From positions 74,673 to 138,672 of the forward strand of contig DF237163.1 of NCBI GenBank assembly GCA_000708835.1: a stretch of 64,000 nucleotides of DNA. Reading direction: 5' to 3'. Of this stretch, positions 37,501 through 49,400 are shown one piece after another. The DNA comes from Klebsormidium nitens (taxonomy: Eukaryota; Streptophyta; Klebsormidiophyceae; Klebsormidiales; Klebsormidiaceae). A program made the translations under genes and the position numbers. The stretch's first letter is position 1. Every line of letters begins with the position of its first letter. The notes beneath the pieces were generated by a model, which saw nothing but the letters and a program-made list of their open reading frames with translations, ran no database searches and was not told where the DNA came from.

Positions 37501-37613
37501 CTTAGACTGTCACAAAGTAGCAAACCTGGATTTAGAACTCAGAATGTTTGACTCACCTCTTGGCATTCTGGTTCTGCTTCGCCGCTTTCTGATGCAACAT
37601 CATTGCTGTACAT
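34533..37613 (-). CDS. Coiled-coil protein, function unknown
   Basis: Minus-strand exons, 5' to 3': 37557-37613, 37208-37342, 37052-37177, 36506-36620, 36135-36231, 35671-35773, 34867-34890 and 34533-34724 (282 aa). The first 45 or so residues are acidic then mixed. From about residue 80 the protein is almost wholly helical with heptad texture: QEKHAANQNLISVQAGI, RQQDQELAVLNKMLLHVRG, QQVESALRDAKIEALEAEQE, and the tail RADRAEARVGQLEDEMRAAK ending LKAQLAVAQ. A cysteine run (EEECCCQAQ) sits near 230. Exon 7 is a 24-nt microexon encoding KEANGERQ, and its inclusion keeps the frame. The exon 2 donor (GTTAAT) is weak. The start is the ATG right after a possible acceptor, so upstream exons may exist. 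The gene diverges from the glycosyltransferase at 38442. I recognise no family; structural or cytoskeletal roles are guesses. Confidence 0.62.
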
Positions 37614-38441
37614 CTTGAAATGCAGGCTAGGATTCCCTAAAACAGAAGGTTCCCTACCTTGCCCTCAGATTCTAATCCTCGCAAGCAGAGGACTATTTTT
37701 CTGGTCCCGCAGATCTAGTCAACTCCCTAATGTTTTCAAATGCTCCACAAGCCTTCTCCTTCCACCACCAATCCCCATCCACATCAAGAGAGGCCGGATT
37801 GGAAGCGCCTGGCCTCGCAAAGATTGCAAATTCCTCATGAAAATATGAACCCCACGCCTGATCGAGAATGCACAAATGCGATCAGGGTTTCGCGGCCGCG
37901 CTACCGCCGGCCGCTGAAGGAACCTGGATGAGAATGGGAGGTTTTAGAGAATTGCAGTAGCTAGTACGTGGCACCTGTTGCCGTGCTCGCGCACACCCTC
38001 CCAACCGTTTCGGTGTACACCCGCTTTGGGTCAATTGAAATGATACAAAGGATATGTAATGTACCGTACAGTAGCTCGTCTGCTCGTCGTACCGGTCCAG
38101 TAACTTAGTAAACTACTCTTCAATAACCCTTGAAAGCTCAAGGCAAAGCCCTCGCAAAGCAAGGGGCAAGGGTGCTTTTGATGCGCAGGAAGGTGGGCGG
38201 AGGAGTGGCTACTGAAGTAATATTCAACATCTAACGTAATTATTGACCATAGTCTCTGGTGACAGAGCTGGGTGAAGTTGGTATGCCTGAAGGCCTAGCA
38301 GGTCTGGTGTTATCTCAGATCTGAGGCCCAGAAAAGCTGAGACACTTACTGGAGCTGCTTCCATTCTCCCAGTGCACAAGATTTCCCCTGGTTTCTTCCA
38401 TCTGTGTACCACCAGCAAGCAGCTGCGCCTGAGCTCGAACC
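37614..38441. promoter_or_regulatory. Divergent promoter region between coiled-coil and GT34 genes
   Basis: These 828 bp separate the two proposed start codons. They include a short GC-rich NotI-like patch (GCGGCCGCG near 37892) next to AGGGTTTCG, a telo-box-like word. A 60-codon minus-strand frame at 37693-37875 could be an extra 5' exon of the coiled-coil gene, but I find no donor that joins it cleanly. Confidence 0.35.
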
Positions 38442-41400
38442 ATGGCGACGATGGAGGTCCCGAAGACCAGAGCCAATGTGTGGCTGATGATTCTCCTCGG
38501 CATAGCCATTTTCGCAGCCGGAGCTGGCATAGCTACTTTTGTCAATCTAGGGATTACATCCTTAGCTAGCCAGCACCAGCTAAGCCAAGCCCGTAGCGCA
38601 GTTGCTTCAGCTTCTATCTTTGGGTCTTCAGGCAACAACCCCCACAGCAGCATTGAAAAAGATCCAATGAAGCTGGACGTTGAGCTCCAGGCTCAACGAA
38701 GGAACCTTTTAGAAGCTGATCTTGATGAGCTGGAGGGGTTGGTGAAAGAAGAGAGCCGGAAGCAAGCGGAGCAACTCCAGTCCGGGGTGCTCTCACCAGT
38801 TGCATCGGAGCAGACTGTGATGGACTTGAAAAATCAAGACGCTGCTGCGAGACACCCTGATGGGCAAAGAAGAAGGGTGGTGCTGCTGCACATGCATGAA
38901 AGCAGCAAGTTCCCAGAGTTTGAGCCGATTGGAGGGACTGCTCTTGAGAATAAGCGCAGGTGAGGCTGCATCAAGGGTTTCCTTCGGGTGGTGGATGCTT
39001 GTCATGCTTCAGTGATGAACATGGAAATAGCACTCCTCCAAAAGGCATACTAGCTGCTTCAGAAATACACTTAGAGCTGCAAGCTGGGTCTGCTTTTTCC
39101 ATAGCAGGTCAGCCTGAAGTAACCTCAGAAAGTGAATTTGCTTGCTGAGGTTGTTTGAAATAGTAGAATGTGTCAGTGCGGTCTTCTGCAATCAATTTTG
39201 AAAGTTGCAGCTTTCAAGTACAATCAGAATCATATAAAGGTTGCACACTGCGTTCGCATCCCATCCTGAAACTTGCAACTGACACCGAAGGTGGTGTGAA
39301 GAGTAGGTTTGAAAGAGATTGGAATTACACCACTTTGAGTGCAGACTTTGAATTCGATGGATTCTGACCCTGCAGTGGTGTGTCAGATGATGAAGAGAAG
39401 GGAAAGGGTGATTGATCGAGAAGAAACCTTTCGCAGGCGAACCACAATTGCTGGGATGCAGGAATCGCCGATCATTTAAGGGTCTAGTAATTCTGAAGCG
39501 CCACCTCGTACTCTTCAGATATGCCCGGAGGTGGGGCTACGAGATGGCCACCCATCTTTCCAGTGGCGCAGAGGGCCTGTTGAAGGAGATGCCGGACGGG
39601 AGTTTTGAACCTTACCCTGAGTGGTCCACTGACAAGGTGGGAAACACTGTGTGCCATTGCTGTAGTGCACAGCAGAGGGTTGGGGCGGCGGGTGCCTCGT
39701 CACCGTTGCGAAAATATGTTTTGACATCTAGCGGGGCGATTGCGGAACGAGCTTCGGTTTACGAACCCCTTTCCAATGCTGTGTTACAGCATGGCAAGCC
39801 AGTATCATCAGCGATCGCCAAACCCAATATTCGTAACGTTCATTTCTTGGGACCGCTAGTCAGCACATGTGCGCACGTTGCAGCAGTATGTTCTCACAAA
39901 CGAAATCGTTCTGCAGGATCGTCCATACAACTTCCAAAAGTTGAAGCTGGCCAGCGCTGCTTGCGTGGGCAGGCCCGACGACACGTGGGTTCTGTGGACG
40001 GACGCAGACGCCCTGATCATCAACCAATCAATTCCAGTGGCTGCCCTTGCTGATGACAACTTCGATCTGGTCATGGCTAGGGATTGGCTCACTATCAACT
40101 CAGGGGTCTTCTTCCTCAAGTGCAGGTAAGCACAAAGAGAAGAGCGAGTTGTTGTGGAACTTCGTAGATTCCTCAAATACAAGGAAAGCAGAGCTCGGGA
40201 TGGGTGTTCCAGAATTCAGAAACTGGCATTATTTCGATCACACTACCATTGAAGGCCTGGGGTACGCATGCGAACATATCCGCTTTCACAGTAGCTGTTC
40301 AAAGCTTCGCGGATGGAAAGGCCAGATATCCTCTGCTTCTGATGATGAGATCATTCGGCGTCTGCTTACGCTGAATCTCCCTGCTGTCTAGGTATCATGA
40401 AAGAAAGTACCGCAACCAATTATGTTGCGTCCTTCTGCAGCGCATGGGCACGTGACTTTTTGCAAAGGGCTTATAACGCCAGGGAGCACGACAACAACTG
40501 GCAGCTCGGCCCCGACCAAGCCGCCATTCTGCAGGCGCTTGAAGCGCCCGGCAGCGCAGAGAAAGTCAAGTACGTGGCGAAGCACGCTTGTAACGTTTAC
40601 CCAGAGGTAAGAAACGACTTCGAAGAGGAGCGCAGCCTTGAAACAGGAATGCTCTCTTCCTCAGTTGTGCTCGTGCACCTGATGCGGCCAAGGATGCGGC
40701 CAGAAGAACGGCTTCTTGGCCTTTGTCTAGGCGGAACAACGTTCCAGAGCTGAACTATTCCTTCACCACGCAAGAAGTACGCACTTACAAGTTCGTTTCA
40801 AAGTCTTTGTCTGGCGGCCGCTTTGATTTTCACTGGAGGCCAGGAGAGGACTCTGTGCCCAACCTATGAACCTAATATAAGCTGTAATTTATTTGCTTTG
40901 AACGCCGATGGTCGACTAACTGGTAAAACTGGACTCACAGGAGTACCGACCAGGCGACTACATCGTGCATCTGGCGGGCAAGCTGTACGCTGCCGGGATG
41001 AAGGGGTGCCTCGCCCTGACGCGGCAGTTCGACGCACTGTCGATCCTCGACAGCCTTCCGCACATCGACTCGTTCTTCAACGACAAGCACTTGTTGACCC
41101 TCCCCGGAAATCAGTTCAAGGTAAGAGCTTGCCGCAAGGAAGAATCGGATCTGCACAAAAGGTTTCAGTGCATTGGGCGCAGTTCCTTAAGGAAGTTAAG
41201 AGCAGCGAGCATCTGATGGAGCGTGAAACATCTTTCGCCCTTCGCGTTCGCAGATGGTCAGAAAGAGTAAAATCGAAACCCGAAACGATTGCTGACGGGT
41301 ATCCTTTGCAGCTCTTTTTTGTCCAAGGATATCTTTTGCCAGATCGACGGTCTTTCTTGTTCTCTCGAGAGCTCTACAGGAAATATTTCCAATCCCATCA

Positions 41401-41681
41401 CGTCCCAATACCTCTTTATTCAAAGCCCTCTCCTGGAAGAATTGCAATGAATCAGCTTCGCGGGTCAAACCCTGAAACTTTATCCTGGCTTGCTTCAGGA
41501 CGGTTTCGAGAACCTTCCCGAGCTGGAGTTGGCGAGGCCGCTGATCGACATCAGCTACCCCGACCGGTACTGGCACATTCGGCGCATGTTTCCCCACTTG
41601 CAAGACTGGTACGATCACTACGATCCAGACGCGGTGGCGGAGCGGGAGAGGTGGACAGAGTTGAACAGGGGCGAGCTGTGA
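38442..41681 (+). CDS. Type II membrane glycosyltransferase, GT34-like (GMA12/MNN10)
   Basis: Exons: 38442-38959, 39519-39636, 39917-40125, 40441-40606, 40941-41120 and 41499-41681 (457 aa, every junction in phase). A short cytosolic tail, one hydrophobic anchor (about residues 12-34, with LMILLGIAIFAAGAGIA) and a stem rich in Gln, Glu and Ser give Golgi type II topology. The catalytic part begins with RYARRWGYEM, the YAxxHGY-like opening of GT34 enzymes. The metal-binding DxD lies in VLWTDADALI (D241, D243). It is followed by LTINSGVFFLKCS, DQAAIL and YIVHLAGK, equivalent to the family's NxGxFLIRN, QxAL and FxHFAG elements. GT34 members transfer Gal, Man or Xyl to cell-wall or glycan acceptors. 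The donor sugar cannot be told here. The His of YAxxHGY is replaced by Trp, and the core is shorter than in plant xyloglucan xylosyltransferases, so it may be a divergent subgroup. Confidence 0.75.
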
Positions 41682-43472
41682 ACCGCGTTTAGTAGAGTTC
41701 TTGGCTTAATTCTTTGTGTCGCGTATGCAGCAGGAGAAAGACTCCGCTTGATTCATTCAGGATCCGACCGGAAGTCAACACGCTCTTTTCTTCTAGGGCC
41801 ACCAGGATCTGCTCGAGCCTCGCTCGAGCATGCCTCCCGTGAAAGTCTTCCTCGGGCAACAAGTTGCTTTCAAGAAACCAAGAAGATTGCATTTTGGCAG
41901 CTCTGCGTCACCGGTAATGGCGCACTGAATGTCTGAAACTATAGGAACAGTACGAAACGTGACCGCTACTTAGAAATGAAGTGAGATCCGGTACGTTTTC
42001 GATTGTCGGCCCAGCTAGCAGCAGATATGCATGACCCTCGAAAATGTATTTTGACGACCGCCCACGGTTCCTGCTTGCCGGTGAATTCGCTTAAGGCCAA
42101 AAAAAGCCGGTCCCGAATCCAAGACTCTGGATGAAGAATCATGTCGGAATGCTTTGCCACGCAAATTGGCGCGGCAGACGTGCGCGCAGACAACATGCTA
42201 CACCAGCTGGCAACTATAAGCTAGACGATCAAGTCATAGCTCATCGCGTTCACTGTCTCTTGGCGAAAAATATGATCATATCTAACCACCATTATAATTA
42301 GGGTGGACAGCAGGATTAGGCTAGGGGTGTCTCTTCCAAGCCTTATATGACGACGTAGCCAGGCCATGAACTCAGACGTCTGCATTATGGCATGCCAATA
42401 ACAATGTTGTGATACCTTGATTGATCTTACGCTTTACTACTACCGTCCGTTACTGATTATTGCAGCCGGTCGAAGCCTAGCGCGCTATTATACTACCTAA
42501 TCAGGCAATCTCAAAGGCTCAGCACATCGACTCGGTTCAATCCGTCTAAGATATATACTGTAGCTAAGCACTGGCACAATAAACACGATAGCACACTAAA
42601 ACAGACCAGGATCGGCCAGTGACGAGCCTGAACTGGTACTTAAATATTGCTTGCGGCGATGCCATATTTACTTGATCGACCGCGCCGAGATTCAAAATCC
42701 GGTTGCATGCGTTGTATCGGACGGCTCTCAGTCCTCAACTAGCTGCTCATCGGAGGGTACGTCATCGCAAATAATCTGCGCGAGCACTCAAACCTTTGTG
42801 TACTCCTCGTGTACAAAATGTGCATCACTCCCCAAAACCTGATAGGGAAAAACTTTAATAGTAACAAGGAACTTAAGGTACACGAGTACGGGTGGGGTTG
42901 GTTTGGTGGTTAGGGTGGGTTCGGGTGCGGAGCAGGTCATTTTGTCCTTAGGGTTTTAGTGTTGGTTAAGCCGAGAGATTGAGTACTTTCAGTACCTAAG
43001 ATCCTTATCACTATTAAAGTTTTTTGTTATAAAACCTGCGTCGGTGTTTAAGCTGTACCCAGCTGTACCTTGAATTTGGGAATGACAGCGCGATGCAATG
43101 GCATGCAGTAAAGTTAAACTGATGCAGAAGGACTGTTCATCTGAAACCACGCCGAGCCTGCGCTTGACAATTGATTCTGTTTTAAAAGACACATGAATTG
43201 CTGCGAAATACAGAAGTTGAAGCTGAGAAGCTAGTGTAGCTTCAGTAGTGATATAAGGGAGCCTGGCTCTGCTGTCGAGCAATGGCGAAGCCTTCATCAA
43301 CTCAGTACCTATAAGGCATGCTGCACAGTTCCCTGAAACAAGCTTGCTGTTTGAATGCTGAGCTTTTGATTGATGGACCCGCCACCATGCCGGCAAGGCT
43401 GCAAATACTAAGACCAACTGCATGCCCATTAACCCTGAGCAATAGACATAGGGGCAAAATCAGCAATACAGA
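41682..43472. other. Spacer, AT-rich, with a G-rich tract
   Basis: About 1.8 kb between the GT34 stop and the B-box gene start. No exon or RNA gene is seen. It contains a plus-strand G-rich tract at 42890-42925. The last 400 bp before the ATG should hold the B-box gene promoter, but no clear TATA box stands out. Confidence 0.45.
42890..42925 (+). other. Potential G-quadruplex tract
   Basis: Runs GGGTGGGG, AGGGTGGG and TTCGGG fall within 36 bp, giving at least five runs of three or more G with one longer loop that also contains GG pairs. It lies in the spacer about 550 bp upstream of the B-box gene. Confidence 0.5.
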
Positions 43473-46400
43473 ATGGCTCGTCACGCAGAGGAAGAACGGG
43501 ATGCGTCAAAGAATGCTAAACAGCACCGCTCAGCAGAACGAAAGACCGATGTGGAAGTGGAACCTACCAAGAAGCACAGCACTAAAGAAAAGTTTCACAA
43601 GGAAGAAGGGAAGGATAAGCGCAAAGAGAAGTCAAAAGACGAAAAGCGAGAGAGCAGGCATCGAGACGAGAGCGGTAAGGAGACGCGAAGGAATGGGTAT
43701 GAGGACAAGGATGCTCGTGAGGAAGTTAGAGCAGCCGCTAGGAGCTCCAATCGGCAAGAACAGCTGGAGGACAAGAGGGAGGACAGAACTGGGGACAAGA
43801 GCCAAAGGGAACATAGGAGGGAAGGCTCAAAAGACAAGAAGGATGATGATAGAAGTCCTCTAGAACCACAGAAGACCAATGCTGTCGAGGGAGAAAGAAG
43901 GAAGGCGAGCAAGGAGCTCATGTGTGAAGTTTGCGAGCATAGAGAAGCCACAATGTGGTGCGGTGACTGTGGGGACATCTTCTACTGTAGAAAGTGTGCG
44001 GATGCCGATCATTCTAGGGGGAAGAGAAAGGAGCATCTGCCCCTTCGAACAGCAGAAAAGGCGCCCCAGCGTGCAGCCACAAAAGTGGTCAAGTGCGAGG
44101 AGCATGGAGAGATACTGCGGGCTTATTGCGAGACGGACAGGAAGGCCGTTTGCAGCCTGTGTCTTCACATTGGAAACCATAAGGTGAGGTCACTCAGTGG
44201 CAACAGCGTTGAGGATGTGCGAGTCAGGTCACAGTGCATGGTAAATAACGAAGCTATACATCTTTTGAAATAACCAGTCGCGGCTGCATGAATTGTTGCT
44301 TTATCAAAGAGGTAAAACCTGCGCGCTGAATGCAGTATTGTGAGTATTCTTACTTATTCCAAAGAGTGCCTGTTTTACCGCTAGCGTTACAGTGCGTAGC
44401 AAGCGGATAAGCTCGTGCAAAACTCTCATACTACAACAAGATGCCAAATCGGCTACTTGCAATTGCCAGGGCCATTCCGCAGTCGAGCTTGACAAAGCTG
44501 TTCGAGCTGCAAGAGACTCCATCCGCAAGGAAGCTGGGGACCTTATTCTGGAGCGCCAGAAGGTGGACACATTCTTGGACGAAATGGAGGAGATGGCTGA
44601 GTCGTTGAAGAAGGTAAGACTTGCAAGCAGGAACTCAAAGGTCAGGAAATATCTTTGGAACCTACGTAAGCTTCCTTGTCTAAGGGAGTTCGGAGGCCTC
44701 AGGGCCATGCTGTTTTGCTGATTGTTCGGGCAGGCTGTGTAAGGGAAGTTGGAAAATATTAGTGTTTATTGCATACTGACGATCGTCTGCATACAGACCA
44801 CTCGGCAAAAGTGCTGGTGTTGACAAGCTTAGCATCCTGTGTGCAATCTCTCGATTCATCTCAAGGCCGACGATAATGAGGTCCCATAACACAATTGCCA
44901 GCGGCTCTCGCTAATTACTGCACCAGAATGAACGCAAACATGCTATGATGGAGAAGCACCTCCAAATCATTCTCTGCGTTTCTGCAGAACGGGGCGGAGC
45001 TTAGAGAACACCTGCGGACTGCATGCGACTCGTTCAGAGCAGTACTTACGGAGAGAGAGGCGGCGCTTCTGGTTCAGGTCGACGAGGTAAGGGCTGCTTA
45101 TACGGCTCTTGTGGCTCCGATAATCAAAAGTTCGTGCCAGCAACCGCCACAGTCTTGATTCCAAAGACATGCTGGTTAGATCAATTGGAACTTGGCATAC
45201 AGATCTGAACTTATAAGGGCTGCAGTCGTAAGGGAAGAAAAGACAGAGAAATAAAGTCTGGATTGGACTTATCACCGAACGTTGAGAACTCGAGACTTGG
45301 CCATTTTGACGATCGGTCAGCCCGCGGTCAGTCACTGACGTTGAGCCGCTACCATCGAATACTGTGCGCAATTGGGGATGTCCAGAAGCCTTTCGTTTGC
45401 GTCTTTCCATGCTGTCAAGCACAATACGCATAGGTGTCACTTTGATGTGCAGCGCGAAAGTGAGAAGACGAGTATCATCGGTCGACAGAGGGCGCGGTGG
45501 AAGGACACAGTCACCGAGGTCAATAAGGTGAGTACGCTTCTATGTAGAAACAATTCTTGACGCTCCGGGAGATTGTTCTATAGAAGAACAATCATCTTTT
45601 GCCAGAGATTGTTCTTGGAAAAGCGGAGACCCTGACGTGTATGACTTCTGTATCCCCCTTGAGTCCCGGACATTATACTCAACCTCAGATTCTTTCCCTG
45701 CTTTCTTGGCAGCTTTTCTAGATCCTGACCTTATGAGTTACCACCTTTAACCTTTTCTTTACTGCACTTGCACACTGCAGGCTCGGGACCTGGCTGAAGC
45801 AGCTCTCAAGGAAGCTGACCCAGTTGTGCTGCTGAAGAAGCGGGACGCCTTCGAGCAGCAGGTAAGAGGCGAGCGAATACTTTCATCAAACGATTACAAT
45901 CATATCTAGTAGGCTTTAAGAGCCTTCTGACTGGGAAGCATTGTGACTTTTTCCACTTTCAGTTCCAAAAACCTTCTCTAGCCACAATTCAGAGCTACAT
46001 CCCTCTCCGAAATGAAGGCACTCTTACTTTACCTTTCCGTGGCACCTGTTCGAACTCATCTTCCTTTCATCCAGGCGCACGCCCTCCGCATCGCGGCCGC
46101 GCGCCGCAGCGCGACGCCCGCTACCACCGCGTCCCTCGACCTGGCCCTGGAAGCGGACCCTTTCATCAATCTCATACGGGAGTCTCTAGTGTTCAGCTCT
46201 AGCGCATCGGCGAACAGGGCCTCCAGCGTGATCGCGCGGCTGCAGCAGGCGCAGAGTCAGAAAGCGAGCCTGACGGACAACACAGTGGTCGTCCTCCCAA
46301 GAGGCTGCTTGGAGGTGAGGAACGTGGCGCTACTGGAGAGCTTGGCTTATAGCATAATGAAGGTCGTGAAGCGCAATACAGTTGATTACAACCTCTTTTG

Positions 46401-49400
46401 GATCTTCGAGTTGGATATATTGGATCACAGACGCGTTTGCTGCTCGAGATTCTCAAACGCTCTCGTTAAGTCATCCTTGGCAGCGTTGAATGAGTTACGA
46501 AGTAGGGCAAGATAAATGCGTACAAGGATGCGGCACGAGACCCAGACACGGCGTGCACGCACGACAGAAACGGCTGCCGGGATAAGTTTTTGGGTTTCGT
46601 TGACTAAGATTGGCTACGTGCGCCTCCTTCTTTCAGGTCGCGCACGTCTCGCCCAACCTCGCCACCAATCACGACTCGTCCTCACCGGACGCCTGGATCG
46701 GACGGCTGTGGGAGCTCCGGGAACACGTGGCCGCATTTGAGGCGTCCAAAGCCGCCGCCTTGGAGCTCTCCAGAACGAAGCGCAAGGGGAGACGAGATCA
46801 GCCCGAGAAAGAGAACGACACCGCAATAAAAGCGGCGATGAAGATCCAAGCTCGGTGGCGGGGGGCAAGTCTCAGGAAAGCGAACTCGTTGGAAGTGCTT
46901 AAGGCCTTCCGGGGATGTGGGGTCAGGGGGAGTGTCGTCTACACGCCGGAAGGAGACTCGAGCGATGGCGCTGACGAGCGGTAAGACTTTAAATAAAAAA
47001 AAGACTGTATTCTTCCACAAAGAACTAGAACATTTTAAGGGCATTGGAACGGCGCTAAGTTCCACCATGATTTACAAAAGTAATAGGAGTGTCCTAAAGA
47101 GGGGAAAAGAAGGTCTTAATGGATAAAGTAAGAGAGGTCATGCAGCTTCGTCTTCTTCAACGTTTAGTCCTGTCGTTCGTAGCCAGTCTCAGAAGTGATT
47201 CTGAAGGGCATGGATCGCTCGTCCTTTTACAGATACGTCAAGACACTTGCCAACTTGGGCTGCTTGGTCGTGCTTGCCGGTCGCCAAGCGGAAGCCCCGG
47301 GAAAGCGCGCCCCTTCTTTATCGACACGGAACCCGTCCGGTCCTTCGCCGCTCGAAGCCTGGTGAGAGAAGCAAGCCCTGCTTTTATCGAAGCCCTGATT
47401 TTGTGTTCGGTTGAATGCAGATGCATCCGCAAAATAGAGTCCCCGCAGCTTTCTGTAGGCCCGCAATACACAAAATGCATTAGCAGCGGCGTGAAGAGAT
47501 CCTATCCATGCATCCTGCCTGCAATGAAAGACCCTGGCTTTGTCTTAATCTTTCCTGAGGCGTCTTTCGCGGGACAATGATCGGCTGCTTGAAACTTCAC
47601 CCGGTATCCTTTTCCGGACGCTACCGTTGTTGCTGATTTCCAGATCAGAACACTACCGCTCTTGGAAAGAGGACTTACCCTGCATTGGAAGCGCGTTGTC
47701 TATCTTTGTTAGGGCTTCCTTTCTGACTAGTCTTTTCCTGCCAGGCTTGAAGCGCAGGACCATGCGGACGATTCGGCCGTCCGAGAAGCCAAGGCGGTGG
47801 CCCAGATCAGCCACCTGGTAAAGGCCCTGCCTGCCTGCATCAGGTGAGAAGTTTGGTTCGGGATGGCGAGCCGGATGATCGAGAACATCGAATTTATCTG
47901 CAGTTTCCCTGCATCTTTCTGCATCGCGTTGACCTCTACTACAAAAGGTGTTGACTCCGTACGTGCGCTTTCTTGCTGCGTCATCTTTCTTACTCCCCGT
48001 GAACCGTGCAGGCAAAGCGGCGTTTTCTTGATGGGCCACGGTCGAGGCGGGGAGCTTTTGTCCCGTGCCGAAATGCAGAGATCCCTCCGCGAGCTGGTGA
48101 CCGGGACAATTCTCTCCGGTTGCAGCCAGCTTGGGACGGGGTTGGCAGGAAACGTCCTTGCTCTGGATTTCAAAGCAAGCGAGGTAGGCTCCGCTTCAGC
48201 TTTCCTATCACCAGCCGATTTTGGACCGAGTGCGGCAACTAGATCTTGCTCCTTAGTTGATGTTGCTTAGAGCCCTTGGAGCGCTTCATGGAGGATACTG
48301 GTCGAAAGTTTTTAAGCCCAAAAAGAACTTCATATCTTCCTCCTCCCGGTGTCCTCCAATTCAGTTGGCTCCGTGCCCCTGCTAAACAACAGGGGTACTG
48401 AGAAGCATGTTGCGCCAGCATTGGTTTGTCCAAATTCGCTTCTTAAGGTCGCAGACGACTTGTAATCACTCGTAGGCTGTGTCGAATCCCTCGTCATCAG
48501 AGGGAAGCGGCTCTTCTTACTAATACATCCATCTCAAAGCCATCATTTTTCACCCTCTCGTGATGATGTCGTAGCACTTTCTTATAGAGTTGTGTCGTTT
48601 TGATTTGCAGGCCACTCCAGCCTCATTCGAAGTCCTTCTTGCCGGCAACGTTGACAGCGGCCTCACCGCCACGCTGCCCGCTGACTTCCTGGAAGACGTC
48701 TCTACTTCGAAAGGTGAGATGCGAAGCGCTGCTCAAGGCTTGCCAGCTTGACCCAGCGCGATGTCGAGACTTTGGACGCCTGCCGAAAGTAGGTAATGTT
48801 GCCGTTGGAAATGCACGATCGAACGGTTCGAGCCTGCGGGCTGTCAAGCTTTTTGTCTTTCAATATTCTGTGAGCACCCCTTGTATCTGCCCGCGTCTTT
48901 GCCAAGCCATGTCCCCCATAAATGATCTCCTAGGTGGATCCCTCAGCATCTCAAGTCTCGTTTAATTATCGAGAATGAGCGCGCTTGCAACATTCTTTTG
49001 ATCCTAAAAACCGAAGCGAATCGCTCTGGTACCGTTCAAACCTGCTCCAAAAAAGTTCCGCCCGCTTTCCGTCCCCTGCAGACGGAATCCTCCGCGAGCT
49101 GCTTCTGACGTTCCTGTGCAAGCCCCAGCGGATCCACCTCCTGGACAAGCTGTGGGAAACGGAACCGCACCTGGCCAAACAGCTGACTGTCACCGGGCGA
49201 AAGTGAGAAGCAGGACACTAGCCCTGATTGTATTGCGGTCTAAAGGTGATCTTTCAGTTTGAAAAGACGAGCGTCAAGTACGCTGCATGGAGAGTGATGA
49301 AGCTAAAGAGGGACAACTCGAGAAGCCTCAAATTCCGGTTTTATAATCAAGACGATGCTCCTCTCTATCTGCGATGAGTCTGGCGACGTCACACAGAGAT

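Noticed and set aside
47640-47715. Extra exon after a TTTCCAG acceptor in the B-box gene
   Set aside because: Joining it gives a stop or needs a weak GTTAGG donor, while exon 47233-47361 joins 47745 directly in phase.
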